This document shows positions 19,050-29,294 of a stretch of DNA of 47,233 bases, in pieces. A program made the position numbers and the translations under genes. The stretch is taken from contig JAPPQC010000024.1 of the NCBI GenBank assembly GCA_028817225.1, forward strand, positions 1-47,233, read 5' to 3'. Position 1 is the stretch's first letter; each line of letters starts with the position of its first letter. This DNA is from Gammaproteobacteria bacterium (GTDB lineage Bacteria > Pseudomonadota > Gammaproteobacteria > Poriferisulfidales > Oxydemutatoraceae). The notes beneath the pieces are model-generated. The model was given only the letters and a program-made list of their open reading frames with translations, made no database searches and was not told the origin of the DNA.

Positions 19050-20702
19050 ATGGCCGCCGTTGCGACATTGCGGCGCGCCGCCGGCGGCGGCTTCAGCGCG
19101 TTGCAGTTCGGCGCGCGCGCCGCCTCGGTGCTGATTCTGCTGCCGGTCGCGGCGCTGGCCGTCTGCGTGTTCCTGCCGAGCGGCGGCGTGTGGCCGCATC
19201 TGCTGGAAACAACGCTCGGCCTCTACCTGAAAGACTCGGCGCTGCTGGCCGCGGGCGTCGTGCTCGGCGCGTCGGTCATCGGCGGCGGCGGCGCCTGGCT
19301 TTGCACCGTCTGCGACTTTCCGGGGCGGCGCTTCTTTGAATGGGCGCTGATTCTGCCGCTGGCCTTCCCGGCCTACATCATCGCCTACACCTATACCGGC
19401 ATGCTTGATTACGGCGGCTGGCTGCACCAGCGCGTCGGCTTGCAGGCGCTGCCGTCCATCCGCTCGATGGGCGGCGGCATCGCGGTGCTGAGCCTGGTGC
19501 TCTACCCGTACCTCTACCTGCTGGTGCGCGCGACGCTGCTGCAACAATCCGCCAATCTGGTCGAGGCGGCGCGCACATTGGGGCTTGGCCCGTGGCAAAC
19601 CTTCACGCGGCTGATGCTGCCGGTGGCGCGCCCGGCGATTGCGGCGGGCGCGGCGATTGTGGCGATGGAAACGCTGTCGGACTACGCCACCGTCAAGCAC
19701 TTCGGCATACAGACTTTCAGCGTCGGCGTGCTCCGCACCTGGTTCGGCCTCGACAGCCTCGTCGGCGCGGCGCAGTTATCCACGCTGCTGCTGTTCTTCA
19801 CCGTCGGCCTGGTCGCGTGCGAACGGCTGGCGCGGCGGCGCGCCGGTTATTACAACGCCGGCCAGCGCGAGACGCTCGGCGCGGTTTATCCGCTGCGCGG
19901 CGCGCGCGCGTGGGCCGCCGCCGGCGCCTGCGCGCTGCCGGTGACGCTCGGCTTCGCGCTGCCTGCGGCGCAACTGGCGGCGTGGGCGTGGCCCGCGCGC
20001 GCCGCGGTTTTCAGCGACGATTACCGCGAACTGATCGCCAACACGCTGCTGCTCGGCGGCGGCGCCGCGCTGGCGACCGCCGCCGCCGCCGTGCTGCTGG
20101 CCTACGCGCGGCGGCAGCGCCCGCACGACCGCCTCGGCTGGCTGCACCGGGCGGCGACTTTCGGCTACGCGGTGCCGGGCGTCGTCGTCGCCGTCGGCGT
20201 GATGCTGGTGTGCACGACATTTGAGAAAGCCGCCGCCGGCGGCGCGGCGCTGGCGGGCATCGCGTCGCCGGGGCTGTTTCTGAGCGGCACGCTGTTCATC
20301 CTGTATTTCGCCTACACGACGCGCTTTCTGACGCTCGGCTTCAACAGCGTCGAGAACTCGCTGCTGAAGGTGTCGCGCAACATGGACTGCGCGGCGGCGA
20401 CGCTGCGCGCGTCCGCCTTTGAGACGCTGCGCGCAATCCACCTGCCGATGATACGCACCGGCCTGCTGACGGCGATGCTGCTGGTGTTTGTGGATGTCAT
20501 CAAGGAACTGCCGGCGACGCTGGTGCTGCGCCCGTTCGACTTCAACACGCTCGCGGTGCGCGCCTACGAGATGGCGTCGAACGAACAACTGCCGGCCATC
20601 GCGCTGCCGTCGCTGACGATCGTCGCGGCGGGCCTGCTGCCGCTGACGGTGCTGGCGCGGCGCATCACGCGCCGCCCGGCGCGCACGCTGATGCGGCGAT
20701 GA
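19050..20702 (+). CDS. fbpB: Fe(III) ABC transporter permease FbpB-like
   Basis: Fused two-domain inner-membrane permease (550 aa) with about twelve helices. Each half carries the loop that docks to the ATPase: EAARTLGLGPWQTFTRLMLPVARPAIAAG in the first half and AATLRASAFETLRAIHLPMIRTGLLTA in the second. It overlaps the ATPase gene by 4 bp (ATGA). The size and duplicated layout are typical of FbpB/SfuB/HitB. Confidence 0.93.
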   Translation: MAAVATLRRAAGGGFSALQFGARAASVLILLPVAALAVCVFLPSGGVWPHLLETTLGLYLKDSALLAAGVVLGASVIGGGGAWLCTVCDFPGRRFFEWALILPLAFPAYIIAYTYTGMLDYGGWLHQRVGLQALPSIRSMGGGIAVLSLVLYPYLYLLVRATLLQQSANLVEAARTLGLGPWQTFTRLMLPVARPAIAAGAAIVAMETLSDYATVKHFGIQTFSVGVLRTWFGLDSLVGAAQLSTLLLFFTVGLVACERLARRRAGYYNAGQRETLGAVYPLRGARAWAAAGACALPVTLGFALPAAQLAAWAWPARAAVFSDDYRELIANTLLLGGGAALATAAAAVLLAYARRQRPHDRLGWLHRAATFGYAVPGVVVAVGVMLVCTTFEKAAAGGAALAGIASPGLFLSGTLFILYFAYTTRFLTLGFNSVENSLLKVSRNMDCAAATLRASAFETLRAIHLPMIRTGLLTAMLLVFVDVIKELPATLVLRPFDFNTLAVRAYEMASNEQLPAIALPSLTIVAAGLLPLTVLARRITRRPARTLMRR

Positions 20703-21778
20703 CGGCGCCGCTGTCCATCGAGGGCGTCAGCGCCGACATCGGCGACACCGGGCCGAGGCGCGTCGTCGAGCGCGTCTCGCTGCGCCTCGACGCCGGCCAG
20801 ATCGGCTGCCTGCTGGGGCCGAGCGGCGGCGGCAAGACAACGCTGCTGCGCTGTGTCGCCGGTTTCCACCGCATCAGCGAGGGCGTCATCCGCCTCGGCG
20901 GCGCCGTCATTGAAAGCGCCGCGCAACATGTCGCGCCGGAGCGCCGGCAAATCGGCATGATGTTCCAGGACTACGCGCTGTTCCCGCACCTGACGGCGGA
21001 GCAGAACATCGCTTTCGGCGTGCGCAAACTGCCCGCCGCGGGCCGCCGCGAGCGCGTCGGACAACTGCTTGAACTGACGGCGATGACGGAATGCGCGCGG
21101 CGCTACCCGCACGAACTGTCGGGCGGCCAGCAGCAGCGCATCGCCCTTGCGCGCGCGCTGGCGCCGCGCCCGGGGCTGCTGCTGCTGGACGAACCCTTCT
21201 CCAATCTCGACGCCGAACTCAAACTGCAACTGGCCGGGGAGATACGCGACATCCTGCGCCGCGAAAACATCACCGCGCTTTTCATCACGCACGACCAGAG
21301 CGAGGCGCTGGCGATGCCGGACATGCTCGGCGTCATGCGCGGCGGGCGCATGCTGCAATGGGACACCGCCTACAATATCTATCACCGCCCGGTGTCGCGC
21401 GAGACCGCGACCTTCGTCGGCATGGGCGCGATGCTCAAGGGCGCCGTCAGCCGCGGGCGCGGCATTGACACCGCGCTCGGGCGCCTCGAGCCGCCGCCGG
21501 CGGGCGGCCTGCCGGCGGCGGGCGCCGTGCTCGCGGGCCTTGAAGACGGCGCCCGCGTCAGCGTGCTGATCCGCCCCGACGACATCGTCCACGACGACGC
21601 CAGCGGCCTGCGCGCGGTGATAGAGAAAAAGCAGTTCCGCGGCGCCGAATTTCTCTATCATCTGCGGCTTGAAAGCGGCGAAACCGTCCATTGTTTCGCC
21701 CCCAGTCACCACGACCACCAGCTCGGCGAGGCCATCGGCATCCGCCTCGACATCGAGCACCTCGTCGTCTTTCGCTGA
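20699..21778 (+). CDS. fbpC: Fe(III) ABC transporter ATPase FbpC-like
   Basis: Nucleotide-binding subunit (359 aa). Walker A is GPSGGGKTT, the Q-loop FQDYALFPHL, the signature LSGGQQQR, and Walker B LLLLDEPFSNLD, with the switch His in ITHDQSEAL. A C-terminal TOBE-like regulatory part follows (about 240-359). It ends 6 bp from the stop of the convergent RHS gene, with no terminator visible in the gap. Confidence 0.95.
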   Translation: MTAPLSIEGVSADIGDTGPRRVVERVSLRLDAGQIGCLLGPSGGGKTTLLRCVAGFHRISEGVIRLGGAVIESAAQHVAPERRQIGMMFQDYALFPHLTAEQNIAFGVRKLPAAGRRERVGQLLELTAMTECARRYPHELSGGQQQRIALARALAPRPGLLLLDEPFSNLDAELKLQLAGEIRDILRRENITALFITHDQSEALAMPDMLGVMRGGRMLQWDTAYNIYHRPVSRETATFVGMGAMLKGAVSRGRGIDTALGRLEPPPAGGLPAAGAVLAGLEDGARVSVLIRPDDIVHDDASGLRAVIEKKQFRGAEFLYHLRLESGETVHCFAPSHHDHQLGEAIGIRLDIEHLVVFR

Positions 21779-21784
21779 ACAACA

Positions 21785-24700
21785 TCAGCGCAGGCTGCGC
21801 GTCGCCCACGCCGGCGTCACCGACGCCGCGACAAACGGCGTCGCCACCGCCAGGTTGGCGAAGTTCAGCACCTCGCCGAAGCCGCGCGCGAACGCTGACA
21901 TGCGCTTGATGTTGCCCATCGAGTCGTACCAGTAGCCGCTGTTCAGGAAGTCGTGCGGCCCGGCGTACGCCTCGTGCACCAGGTCAAGCCACGAACCCGG
22001 CTCGTAGGCGTGGCCGAAGAACGCGCCCGGCCCGCCCTGGACGCCGCCGAACGGGCTGGGCACCTGTTCGGCCAGCCACGAGACGATGCGCCCGCCGGCC
22101 AGTTTGAAGCCGTCGCCGAAAAAGCCGGCGCTCTTGCCCGCCGCGTTTCGCGGGTCGAGTTTTGACTGCGCGATCATCCTCTCGCGCATGCCCATCGCCG
22201 CCGCCGACAACGCGGCGGCGCGGAAACTCGCCTTGAAGCCGTCGGCGAACTTGCCGCCGTGCAGCACTTCCGACGCGCCGCCGGCGAGGCTGTCGGCAAA
22301 AACGCGCGCCGCCGAGTAGTTGCCCGGCGAGAACCAGGCGTTGACGCCGCCCGACAGCGAACCGCCGAGCGCGCCGCGCAGGCCGTTGCCGAGCAGGCCG
22401 TTGAAGTCGCCGTTCAGCGCCGACGACGACGCGCTGAAGGTGGCGCCGCCGACCGCCCCCTGCAGCAGGCGGGCGTTGGTCAGCGCCCACGCCGGCGCCT
22501 TGGCGGTGGCGGCGGCTGCGGTGGCGCCCCATTTGCCGAGGTATTTGGCGTAGGCCCACGAGCCGGCGACATAACTGACCACGGCGGCCACCGCGAAGCG
22601 GAAGATGCGCTTCTTGAACAAACTGCGGATTCCGCGAAACAACGACTTGAAGGCCTTCTTGAAGAAGAAGCCGCTGGGGTCGGTGTATTTCATCGGGTTG
22701 TTCATCACATAACTGTAACGGTTGTGGCTTTGCGTGCGGTCGGGCGCCTGCACATGCGGGTCGGGGCTTAAGAAGCGCCCGATGGCGGGGTCGTAAACGC
22801 GCCCCTTCATGTCAATCAGGCCGAACGCATCAAGGTGCTCGTGGCCGGTGTAGCCGCGCCGCGTCCACGCCGACGGCGTGTCGCCGACGCCGGTTCCCGG
22901 GTGCGCGCGGCGCTCGCCGAACGGCGTGTAACTGAAGGTCTCGACGATGCGCCCGCTGTGGTCGCTGACCGCGTCGGGAGACCCCAGCACATCCCAGTGG
23001 AAGTAGCGGAAGTCGCCGGTTTGCGGGCCGCCGCCGCCTTCAATGGACTTGATGGCGACCAGCCGGTTCTCGGCGTGGATGTAATGCCGGTGCTGCACGA
23101 CGCCGTCGCGGATGAATTTCTCGTAGAGATTGCCGACATGGATAGTCTGCCCTCCCGCCGAATCCGTCTGCCTGATCTTGCGGCGGTCGGCGTCGTAGTA
23201 CATCCGCAGCACGCGCCCGTCGGACTTGCGCGTGATGGACGACGGCTTGTTGTACCCATTCCAGGCGGCGGTGAAGTCCGGGCTGTCCACCATACGCCCG
23301 CTGCTGTCGTAGCGGTAGCGCCCGCGCGGCGTGCTGCTGACGGCGTGCGGCGTGCGGCCCTGGTCGCCGTAGGTGTAATCACCGACGCCGGACTTCGAGA
23401 CCAGGTTGCCGGTTTCATCGTAGGTGTAGAGCGCAATCCGGTTGTAGTCGTCACCGAGACCGGCGCCGGTCACCATGGACGACACCAGGCGGTCGAGTTC
23501 GTCGTAGGCGAACGACTCCTCGATGCCGCGCACGCGGTCGGTGCGATTGGCCAGATTGCCGAGCGCGTCGTAGGTGTAGGCGTGGCGCCGCACATCCCGG
23601 CCCGATGGCGTTGTCGTCACGCTTTCAAGCAGGCGCCCGGTGGCCGGATGGTAGCGGTTCTCGCCGTGCAGTCCGTTGCCGTACACCTCGGACAAAACCC
23701 GCCCCGCCGCATCGCGCGACACCGCGCGCCAGTGATGAACCTGCGCGCCGGCGGCGTCGTTGATGGCTCGGTAATGGCCGCCCAACTTGCCGTAGTGTTC
23801 GCCGCGCTGCTGCTGCGCGACGATGTTTGCACGCGCCTTGTCGAGTTCGTCGAGGTCGGAGTGCATCGCGCGCAGGTCCTCGGCGACGAGCACCCAGCGC
23901 GCGACGGTCTTCCAATCATCGCCGATTTCATCGCGCACCAGCGTTTCCAGTTCTTCGGCTTTTTCGCTGACTTCGTCGCGTTTGTCTCTTGCTTGTTGCC
24001 ACAGGGTTTGTGCCCGGCTCTCGTAGTACACACGATCCCAGTTCGCCACCAACTGATATTGATATGAGGTGCCGCAAGTCCATTCGCCGGACGATGACCC
24101 GCCGGTATCCCAACTGTTGACATGCAGCCCGATTGGCTGAAAACCGCCCGGCACAAATTGGCAGGAATGCACAGGCGCAAAACCCATCCGGTACTGCGGT
24201 TCGTTCATGGCCAGCCGGTGCATCGCCCAGCCATCCTTATTGAGTTTCGCAATCTCCTCGCGCAGTTTGGCGATTTTGCGGGCGAGGCCGTCGGCGATGG
24301 AGCCGAGGCGCTGCGCCAGTTCCTCGGCCTTGTCGCCCGACCACGGCAAGTCCTCGGGAGCCTCGAGATACGACTCCGCCGTTTGCCGGTAAAGGGCGAT
24401 GCGGCCCTCGTACTCGCGCACCTTGCCCCGGTAGAACGCAATCCGTTCGGCGGCCCTGGCCTGCGTTTGCAGCGCCTCGCGCTGCGCGCGCGTCAGCGCG
24501 GCGGCATTGAAGTCGGGTATCTGCGCGCGCGGGCTTTTCAGCGACAGCAAGCGCCCCTGCGCGTCGTAGGCGTGCTCGACGACAAAGCCGCCGGGCCGCG
24601 TGACGCGCGCGGCGCGCCCGTGGCGGTCGTAGTCGGTGCGGATGACATACCCGCGCAAGTCGTTGACCTCGGCCAGGCGCCCGAGATTGTCGTAGCGGTA

Positions 24701-27700
24701 CTGCTCGATGTGCCCGTCAAGGCTTTTCTTCTTCGCCAGTTTGCCGACGCCGTTGTCGGCGCTGTCGTAAGTCCATGCGTTGTGCCTGCCGGCGGCCAGA
24801 TAATGGTGTTCAACCCGGCGGCCCAATTTGTCGTACACCAGCGTCGTCTCGTTGCCGGGCGCGTCATCCCAGACGACATTGCCGAAAGCATCGTAGGCGT
24901 AACTTTTCCAGCCGGCATCGGGGTCTTCCAGCCTGATTTTCTCGCCACGCCGGTTGTATTGCATCGTCGTCTCGTTGCCGTGCGCGTCGCGCACCGCAAT
25001 CAGCCGCCCCGCCGCGTCGTAGGTGTTCTCGACAACGGCGCCCTCCGGCTCGGCGATGCGGACGGTGCGCCCGAGCGCGTCCTTGACAATGGTCTTGTCC
25101 ATGCCGCGCGCGTTGGTGTAGTCCACCGCCAGCCCGCGGTACTCTACGCCCGACACGGCAACGCCGTCTTCAAGCGGCGTTTCCGTCGAGACGACGCGGT
25201 CGAGCACATCGTACTGGCGGCGCGTCCAGTGCGCCTCGTCGCCGCTGAAATACGGCAGACTCTCGGCAATCACGCGGCCAAAGCGGTCGTGGACGAAGTC
25301 GCGCAACACGGGGCGCCCGCCGTCGCCGATGCCCGCTTCGCGGATTTTTCGCCGAAAGCGGTCGTGCCAGGTGATGCGCGGCGTCTCGCCGTCGGTCTCC
25401 CCGGTCACAGCGTACACCGCGCCCGCCGGCGCGCCGCCCCACTGCCGGCCATTGGTGCAGTTGCGTGCGCGATGCGAACAGTTCCACAGATGGCGGCGTC
25501 TCGTCTCGACTCCGTCGGGGCGGCTCTCGCCGGTCTGGCGCCCCCACAGATTGTAGTGCTTGACCGTCGCCAGGCCGTTGGCGTCGGTCACCGAAAGCAA
25601 CTGGCCGAAACGCGCGCCGAACCATGAACTGACGGTATGCCCCATCGGGTTCACCGTCTTGACCGGAAAACGCCCGTCGTCGTTGTAGGTGGTCAGTGTC
25701 TCGCGCTCCACGGTTTGCCAGCGGTGCAGCACGCCCCCCGGCAGATATGACTGTCCCCGCTCGACCTTGGCGATGCGGTTGCCGAAGTTGTCGTAACGGT
25801 ACAGATATTCGCGCTTCCGCGCGCCGGAGCCGAGGACTTCACGGGTGACGGCGCCCGTTTCCGGGTCGCGATCAAACTCGCGTTCCTCAAGCGAAACATC
25901 CGCCTGGCCGTCGGCCTCGTTCATCACCGCGACATGCCGCAGTTGCCCGGGCAGCCATTTGTCCTCGTCATTGTCGTAGCGCTTGCGGGTGGTCGTCGTG
26001 AAAACCCGCCCGTCGCCGCTGACTTCCTCCCGCATCAGCGTGACATTGCCGAACTCGTCGTACTCAAAGTCGCTTTCAGTCTGCGAGATTTCCTCAAGGC
26101 CGAGATCATGGCGCGCCTCCTCGCCGCTTGTCCGGCGCACGAAGATTGAGGCGCCGTGGTTCAGCTCAACGCGGTCGTAGCCGTTTTGCAGCGACGACAG
26201 CACATCGCCGTTGTCGTCCCAGGCGCCGCCGTCGTGCAGTTTGGAGACCACCGACGCCACCTGCCCGGTGTACGGAAAGTCCTGCAGAAAGCGCGTGCGC
26301 GTGATGATGCCGCGCGCGGTGTCCACCTCGTCGCGCCGACCGAAGCCGAGAAAGCCGTGGCCGCCGAGATGGATTTTCGCGTTGCCGTAGCGGTAGAGCG
26401 TGCGGTTGTTCAACTCGCCGTGTTCGTCCTCGGTCAGCACGCGGCGCACGACGCGCACCGGCGGGTATGCAAAGACATTTGGCCAGGCGCTTTGCCGGTC
26501 GGCGCGGTGAACGCCGGGGTCGGCGGGATGGCCGTAGGCGATGTCGGTGCGCACGCCGAAACCGTCGGTCACCCGCACGATTGCGTGCCCCGGAGTCCAT
26601 CCCCTGGTGTCGGTGTGCCCGCCGTGGCGGTCGCTCCAGTAGATGTCGCTCGCGCCGTCGCCGTTGAAGTCAACGAATTGCAGATGGGTCGGCGACAGGC
26701 CGGTGAAGCGCACCGTGATTTGCGCGCAGCTCTGTCTTTCGTCAATAATGCAGATGGAGCCGTTGGCGCCGTTTTTCTCGAACAGATCGCTTTTGCCGTC
26801 GCCGTTGAAATCGGCGACCTGCACGCCGGCGAGTTTGTCGGCGCCGTACGACGGGCTGAAAATCCCGCGGTGGCGGGCGCTTCGCGTGTGGTAAGTGCCG
26901 TCGCCTTTGGACAGGTGAACCACATCGGTTTCCAGCGCCTTGCCGCCCGAACGCAGGCCGTTGTAATACACATCGGCGAGGCCGTCGCCGTTGAAGTCGG
27001 CGAAGCGGTAGCGGTGGACAAAGGTGTCGTTGGAGCCGAAGCGGTCGGCGCTGCCGACGCCGTTGACGCGCCGATAGACGCCCGGGCGCACGGTCAGGTG
27101 CAGGTCGTCCATGCCCTCCTGCAGGTAGTAGATGTCGCTGCGCCCGTCGCCGTTGAAGTCGGCGATGTGCAGGCGCTGCACATCCACGCGCGCATTGTTC
27201 TCGCCGCGGCGCACGACGGCGCCGATGCCGGCGACCTTGCGGAAAGTGCCGGCGCCGGTGGACAGAAAAATGCCGTCGCCGCGCATGCCCATGTCGCGCT
27301 TGCCCATGCGGTAGATGTCGCTGCGCCCGTCGCCGTTGAAGTCGCCGAACTTCAGGCACGCGATGTCGAGGCAGCGGCCAATGTCGGGCCGCGAGCCGGC
27401 GCCCGTCGCGATGCCGCTGACGCGCTCGAACGAAACCCGCCCGCCGTTCACGCGCGACAGGTAAATCACATCCATGTCGTGGCGGTAGCGCAACTGGTAC
27501 ACATCGGTGAGGCCGTCGCCGTCGAAGTCGGCGAAGTGAAACTGGCCGGCGCCGGCGCTGCCGGACAATTCGGTCGCGGCGCCGTCCACCGCGTCAAAAC
27601 GCCCGTTGCCGAGGTTCAGGTACAGCCGGTCGGTGACGCGCCCGCTGTTGCCGCGAACTTCGTAGATGTCGTTCAGGCCGTCGCCGTTGAAGTCGCCGAA

Positions 27701-28768
27701 ACCGAGCCGGAAGTCGTCGCTGTGGCGAAACAGGCTCAGCACCGCCGACGCGCTGGTCTTGACCGTCCAGTCGGCGGCGGCGTCCGCCGCCTGCCCGTGC
27801 CAGTCAAACCGCGTCGGCGGCAGGCATTCATTGCGGATGCACTCGGTGATCGAGGCCAGCCGCGACGGGTACAGCGAAGGCAACGCCGCCGCGCCCGCCG
27901 GGCGCGGCGCGTAGGCCAGGTCGTAACGCCGCACCATCTTCCAGCTCGTCCAGGTACTGATGGAAGTCAGGCGGTGGCGGTGCGCCGTCTCCGCGCCCGC
28001 GGTGAAACGCCGCCCGGCATCGTCGCGCTGCCCGTACTGAAACACCACCCGGCTTTTGCCGTTGCCGTAATCCACCCGCGCAACGCGATGGCCCCGCTCG
28101 CCGTCCTTGTGGTAGCGAATCAGTATCTCGTTGCCGAAGCGGTCGCTGATGCGGTCGAGCAGCCAGACCCTGACCGCGCGCGCGCCGTTGTCTTCGGGGG
28201 CGTGCAGGCGCGAGGCTTCGCTGCGCCCGTAGTCCATCACCACGCCGTCGCGCCGCCACACCTTGAACTTGCGCGGCCCGAGCGAACGCCCGTTGCCGCC
28301 GGTTCCAATCCGGCCGTATGAACGAACGCGCGAGAAACTCTCGATGCGGGTGCGGTATTCGCCGGCGTCGCCGCCGTAATCGCCGGAGACGACGGCAAGG
28401 CGCTGCCCGTCCAGGCAGAAGCGGTCGCGGTCGTCCATCACCACCTGCAGCGGCCCGTCGTAGTCGCCGTCCTGCGCGAGGTCGCGCGCACAGCGGCTCA
28501 CAACCGACAGCCCTTCCAGCATCCAGCCGAGGCCGGCGATGCCGTTGCCGGCCTGGCTGTTGTACGCCAGCGCCAGTTGCGGCTCGAAACCGCGCGCGGC
28601 GGGCGGCACCTGAATGGCGACGCGCCAGGTCGCGGCGCCCTGGCCGCCGACCTCAAAGTCGCCCTGTATCGCGCCGACCGCGTCGGCGGCGGCGCCCTGC
28701 GACAGCGCGATCAGGCCGCCGACGGCCAGCGCGCGCCATGAGATAAGTTGTGTCCAATGCTGTTTCAT
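21785..28768 (-). CDS. Giant secreted SpvB/FG-GAP/RHS-repeat protein
   Basis: A 2327-residue Tc-toxin-B/RHS-like protein. The Sec signal (1-28) is followed by an SpvB-like domain (GLGWMLEGLSVVSRC), seven FG-GAP/VCBS repeats of the form DFNGDGxxDxY (about 353-706), the TcdB-type middle segment (VTDGFGVRTDIAYGHP), then YD/RHS repeats interrupted by a coiled coil (about 1420-1640). The RHS core has WDVLGSPDAVSDHSGRIVET and YTPFGERR and ends at NPMKYTDPSGF (about 2030). The last 290 residues contain hydrophobic and Gly-rich stretches and no nuclease or deaminase motif I recognise. RHS proteins form a shell around a C-terminal cargo. No immunity gene follows: fbpC converges 6 bp away. Its ATG overlaps the upstream small gene by 4 bp. 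Confidence 0.93.
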   Translation of the reverse strand: MKQHWTQLISWRALAVGGLIALSQGAAADAVGAIQGDFEVGGQGAATWRVAIQVPPAARGFEPQLALAYNSQAGNGIAGLGWMLEGLSVVSRCARDLAQDGDYDGPLQVVMDDRDRFCLDGQRLAVVSGDYGGDAGEYRTRIESFSRVRSYGRIGTGGNGRSLGPRKFKVWRRDGVVMDYGRSEASRLHAPEDNGARAVRVWLLDRISDRFGNEILIRYHKDGERGHRVARVDYGNGKSRVVFQYGQRDDAGRRFTAGAETAHRHRLTSISTWTSWKMVRRYDLAYAPRPAGAAALPSLYPSRLASITECIRNECLPPTRFDWHGQAADAAADWTVKTSASAVLSLFRHSDDFRLGFGDFNGDGLNDIYEVRGNSGRVTDRLYLNLGNGRFDAVDGAATELSGSAGAGQFHFADFDGDGLTDVYQLRYRHDMDVIYLSRVNGGRVSFERVSGIATGAGSRPDIGRCLDIACLKFGDFNGDGRSDIYRMGKRDMGMRGDGIFLSTGAGTFRKVAGIGAVVRRGENNARVDVQRLHIADFNGDGRSDIYYLQEGMDDLHLTVRPGVYRRVNGVGSADRFGSNDTFVHRYRFADFNGDGLADVYYNGLRSGGKALETDVVHLSKGDGTYHTRSARHRGIFSPSYGADKLAGVQVADFNGDGKSDLFEKNGANGSICIIDERQSCAQITVRFTGLSPTHLQFVDFNGDGASDIYWSDRHGGHTDTRGWTPGHAIVRVTDGFGVRTDIAYGHPADPGVHRADRQSAWPNVFAYPPVRVVRRVLTEDEHGELNNRTLYRYGNAKIHLGGHGFLGFGRRDEVDTARGIITRTRFLQDFPYTGQVASVVSKLHDGGAWDDNGDVLSSLQNGYDRVELNHGASIFVRRTSGEEARHDLGLEEISQTESDFEYDEFGNVTLMREEVSGDGRVFTTTTRKRYDNDEDKWLPGQLRHVAVMNEADGQADVSLEEREFDRDPETGAVTREVLGSGARKREYLYRYDNFGNRIAKVERGQSYLPGGVLHRWQTVERETLTTYNDDGRFPVKTVNPMGHTVSSWFGARFGQLLSVTDANGLATVKHYNLWGRQTGESRPDGVETRRRHLWNCSHRARNCTNGRQWGGAPAGAVYAVTGETDGETPRITWHDRFRRKIREAGIGDGGRPVLRDFVHDRFGRVIAESLPYFSGDEAHWTRRQYDVLDRVVSTETPLEDGVAVSGVEYRGLAVDYTNARGMDKTIVKDALGRTVRIAEPEGAVVENTYDAAGRLIAVRDAHGNETTMQYNRRGEKIRLEDPDAGWKSYAYDAFGNVVWDDAPGNETTLVYDKLGRRVEHHYLAAGRHNAWTYDSADNGVGKLAKKKSLDGHIEQYRYDNLGRLAEVNDLRGYVIRTDYDRHGRAARVTRPGGFVVEHAYDAQGRLLSLKSPRAQIPDFNAAALTRAQREALQTQARAAERIAFYRGKVREYEGRIALYRQTAESYLEAPEDLPWSGDKAEELAQRLGSIADGLARKIAKLREEIAKLNKDGWAMHRLAMNEPQYRMGFAPVHSCQFVPGGFQPIGLHVNSWDTGGSSSGEWTCGTSYQYQLVANWDRVYYESRAQTLWQQARDKRDEVSEKAEELETLVRDEIGDDWKTVARWVLVAEDLRAMHSDLDELDKARANIVAQQQRGEHYGKLGGHYRAINDAAGAQVHHWRAVSRDAAGRVLSEVYGNGLHGENRYHPATGRLLESVTTTPSGRDVRRHAYTYDALGNLANRTDRVRGIEESFAYDELDRLVSSMVTGAGLGDDYNRIALYTYDETGNLVSKSGVGDYTYGDQGRTPHAVSSTPRGRYRYDSSGRMVDSPDFTAAWNGYNKPSSITRKSDGRVLRMYYDADRRKIRQTDSAGGQTIHVGNLYEKFIRDGVVQHRHYIHAENRLVAIKSIEGGGGPQTGDFRYFHWDVLGSPDAVSDHSGRIVETFSYTPFGERRAHPGTGVGDTPSAWTRRGYTGHEHLDAFGLIDMKGRVYDPAIGRFLSPDPHVQAPDRTQSHNRYSYVMNNPMKYTDPSGFFFKKAFKSLFRGIRSLFKKRIFRFAVAAVVSYVAGSWAYAKYLGKWGATAAAATAKAPAWALTNARLLQGAVGGATFSASSSALNGDFNGLLGNGLRGALGGSLSGGVNAWFSPGNYSAARVFADSLAGGASEVLHGGKFADGFKASFRAAALSAAAMGMRERMIAQSKLDPRNAAGKSAGFFGDGFKLAGGRIVSWLAEQVPSPFGGVQGGPGAFFGHAYEPGSWLDLVHEAYAGPHDFLNSGYWYDSMGNIKRMSAFARGFGEVLNFANLAVATPFVAASVTPAWATRSLR

Positions 28769-29247
28769 TGTTCCTCCCCGGAAATGTCGTTGTCGCGCAA
28801 ACGCCTGCCGGCGTCTTCCAGCGCCTGGTGAATGTCTTCCAGATGGAGGGGAACGCGGTCGAGAAACTTCGCCGGCAAACCCGCGTCGAGAATCAACTCG
28901 TCGCCGCGGTGCACCAGCACATCCGCTTCCCGAATCCAGCGCCGCGGCAAAGCCTCCGCATCGCCGCCGATGGAATCGTTGTCCGCGCCGCCATCGCCGC
29001 CCGGCGCACCGACGGACTCCCGGCGCGCAAGCGGCGCGGGGCCGTCTGCGGCGGTGTCCGCCGTGTTCGCCGTGTCCGCGCTGTCCGCGGCCCGTTCAGC
29101 GGCTGCGCGCGCCTGCGTTGCGGATGGCGCCACCGGCCCGGTTTCGTATCCGTAAAGCCAGATACCAAAACCGGCCAGCAGCAGCGCCGCCCAGAAAACA
29201 GGCTCGCGGCAGCAGCCGACGATGACAGGTTTCCAACGATTCATCAT
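28765..29247 (-). CDS. Small membrane-anchored protein coupled to the RHS giant
   Basis: A 160-residue protein without a recognised family. One N-terminal helix (VFWAALLLAGFGIWLYGYE, about 18-36) anchors it. A disordered Ala/Asp/Thr-rich linker (about 40-95) leads to a soluble C-terminal part (IREADVLVHRGDELILDAGLP...). The first ATG (29247) is only 1 nt from GGGAGG, so the second ATG (29244) may be used. The ATGA overlap with the RHS gene means the two are translated together; a role in export or control of the giant is inferred. Confidence 0.7.
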   Translation of the reverse strand: MMNRWKPVIVGCCREPVFWAALLLAGFGIWLYGYETGPVAPSATQARAAAERAADSADTANTADTAADGPAPLARRESVGAPGGDGGADNDSIGGDAEALPRRWIREADVLVHRGDELILDAGLPAKFLDRVPLHLEDIHQALEDAGRRLRDNDISGEEQ

Positions 29248-29294
29248 GCCTCCCTGGTTCGGAAGGCAATCTAAAAGCGTTCATAAGAGAGCGG

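Noticed and set aside
26650..27715. Regular repeats that could look like a CRISPR array
   Set aside because: They are the codons of FG-GAP motifs (DFNGDG) spaced about 170-180 bp apart within one protein, not identical repeats with unique spacers.
26156..28321. 721-codon open frame on the + strand inside the RHS gene
   Set aside because: It is antisense to the FG-GAP and SpvB part of a clearly real protein; long antisense frames are expected at this GC content. Its sequence shows no domain and lacks a ribosome site.
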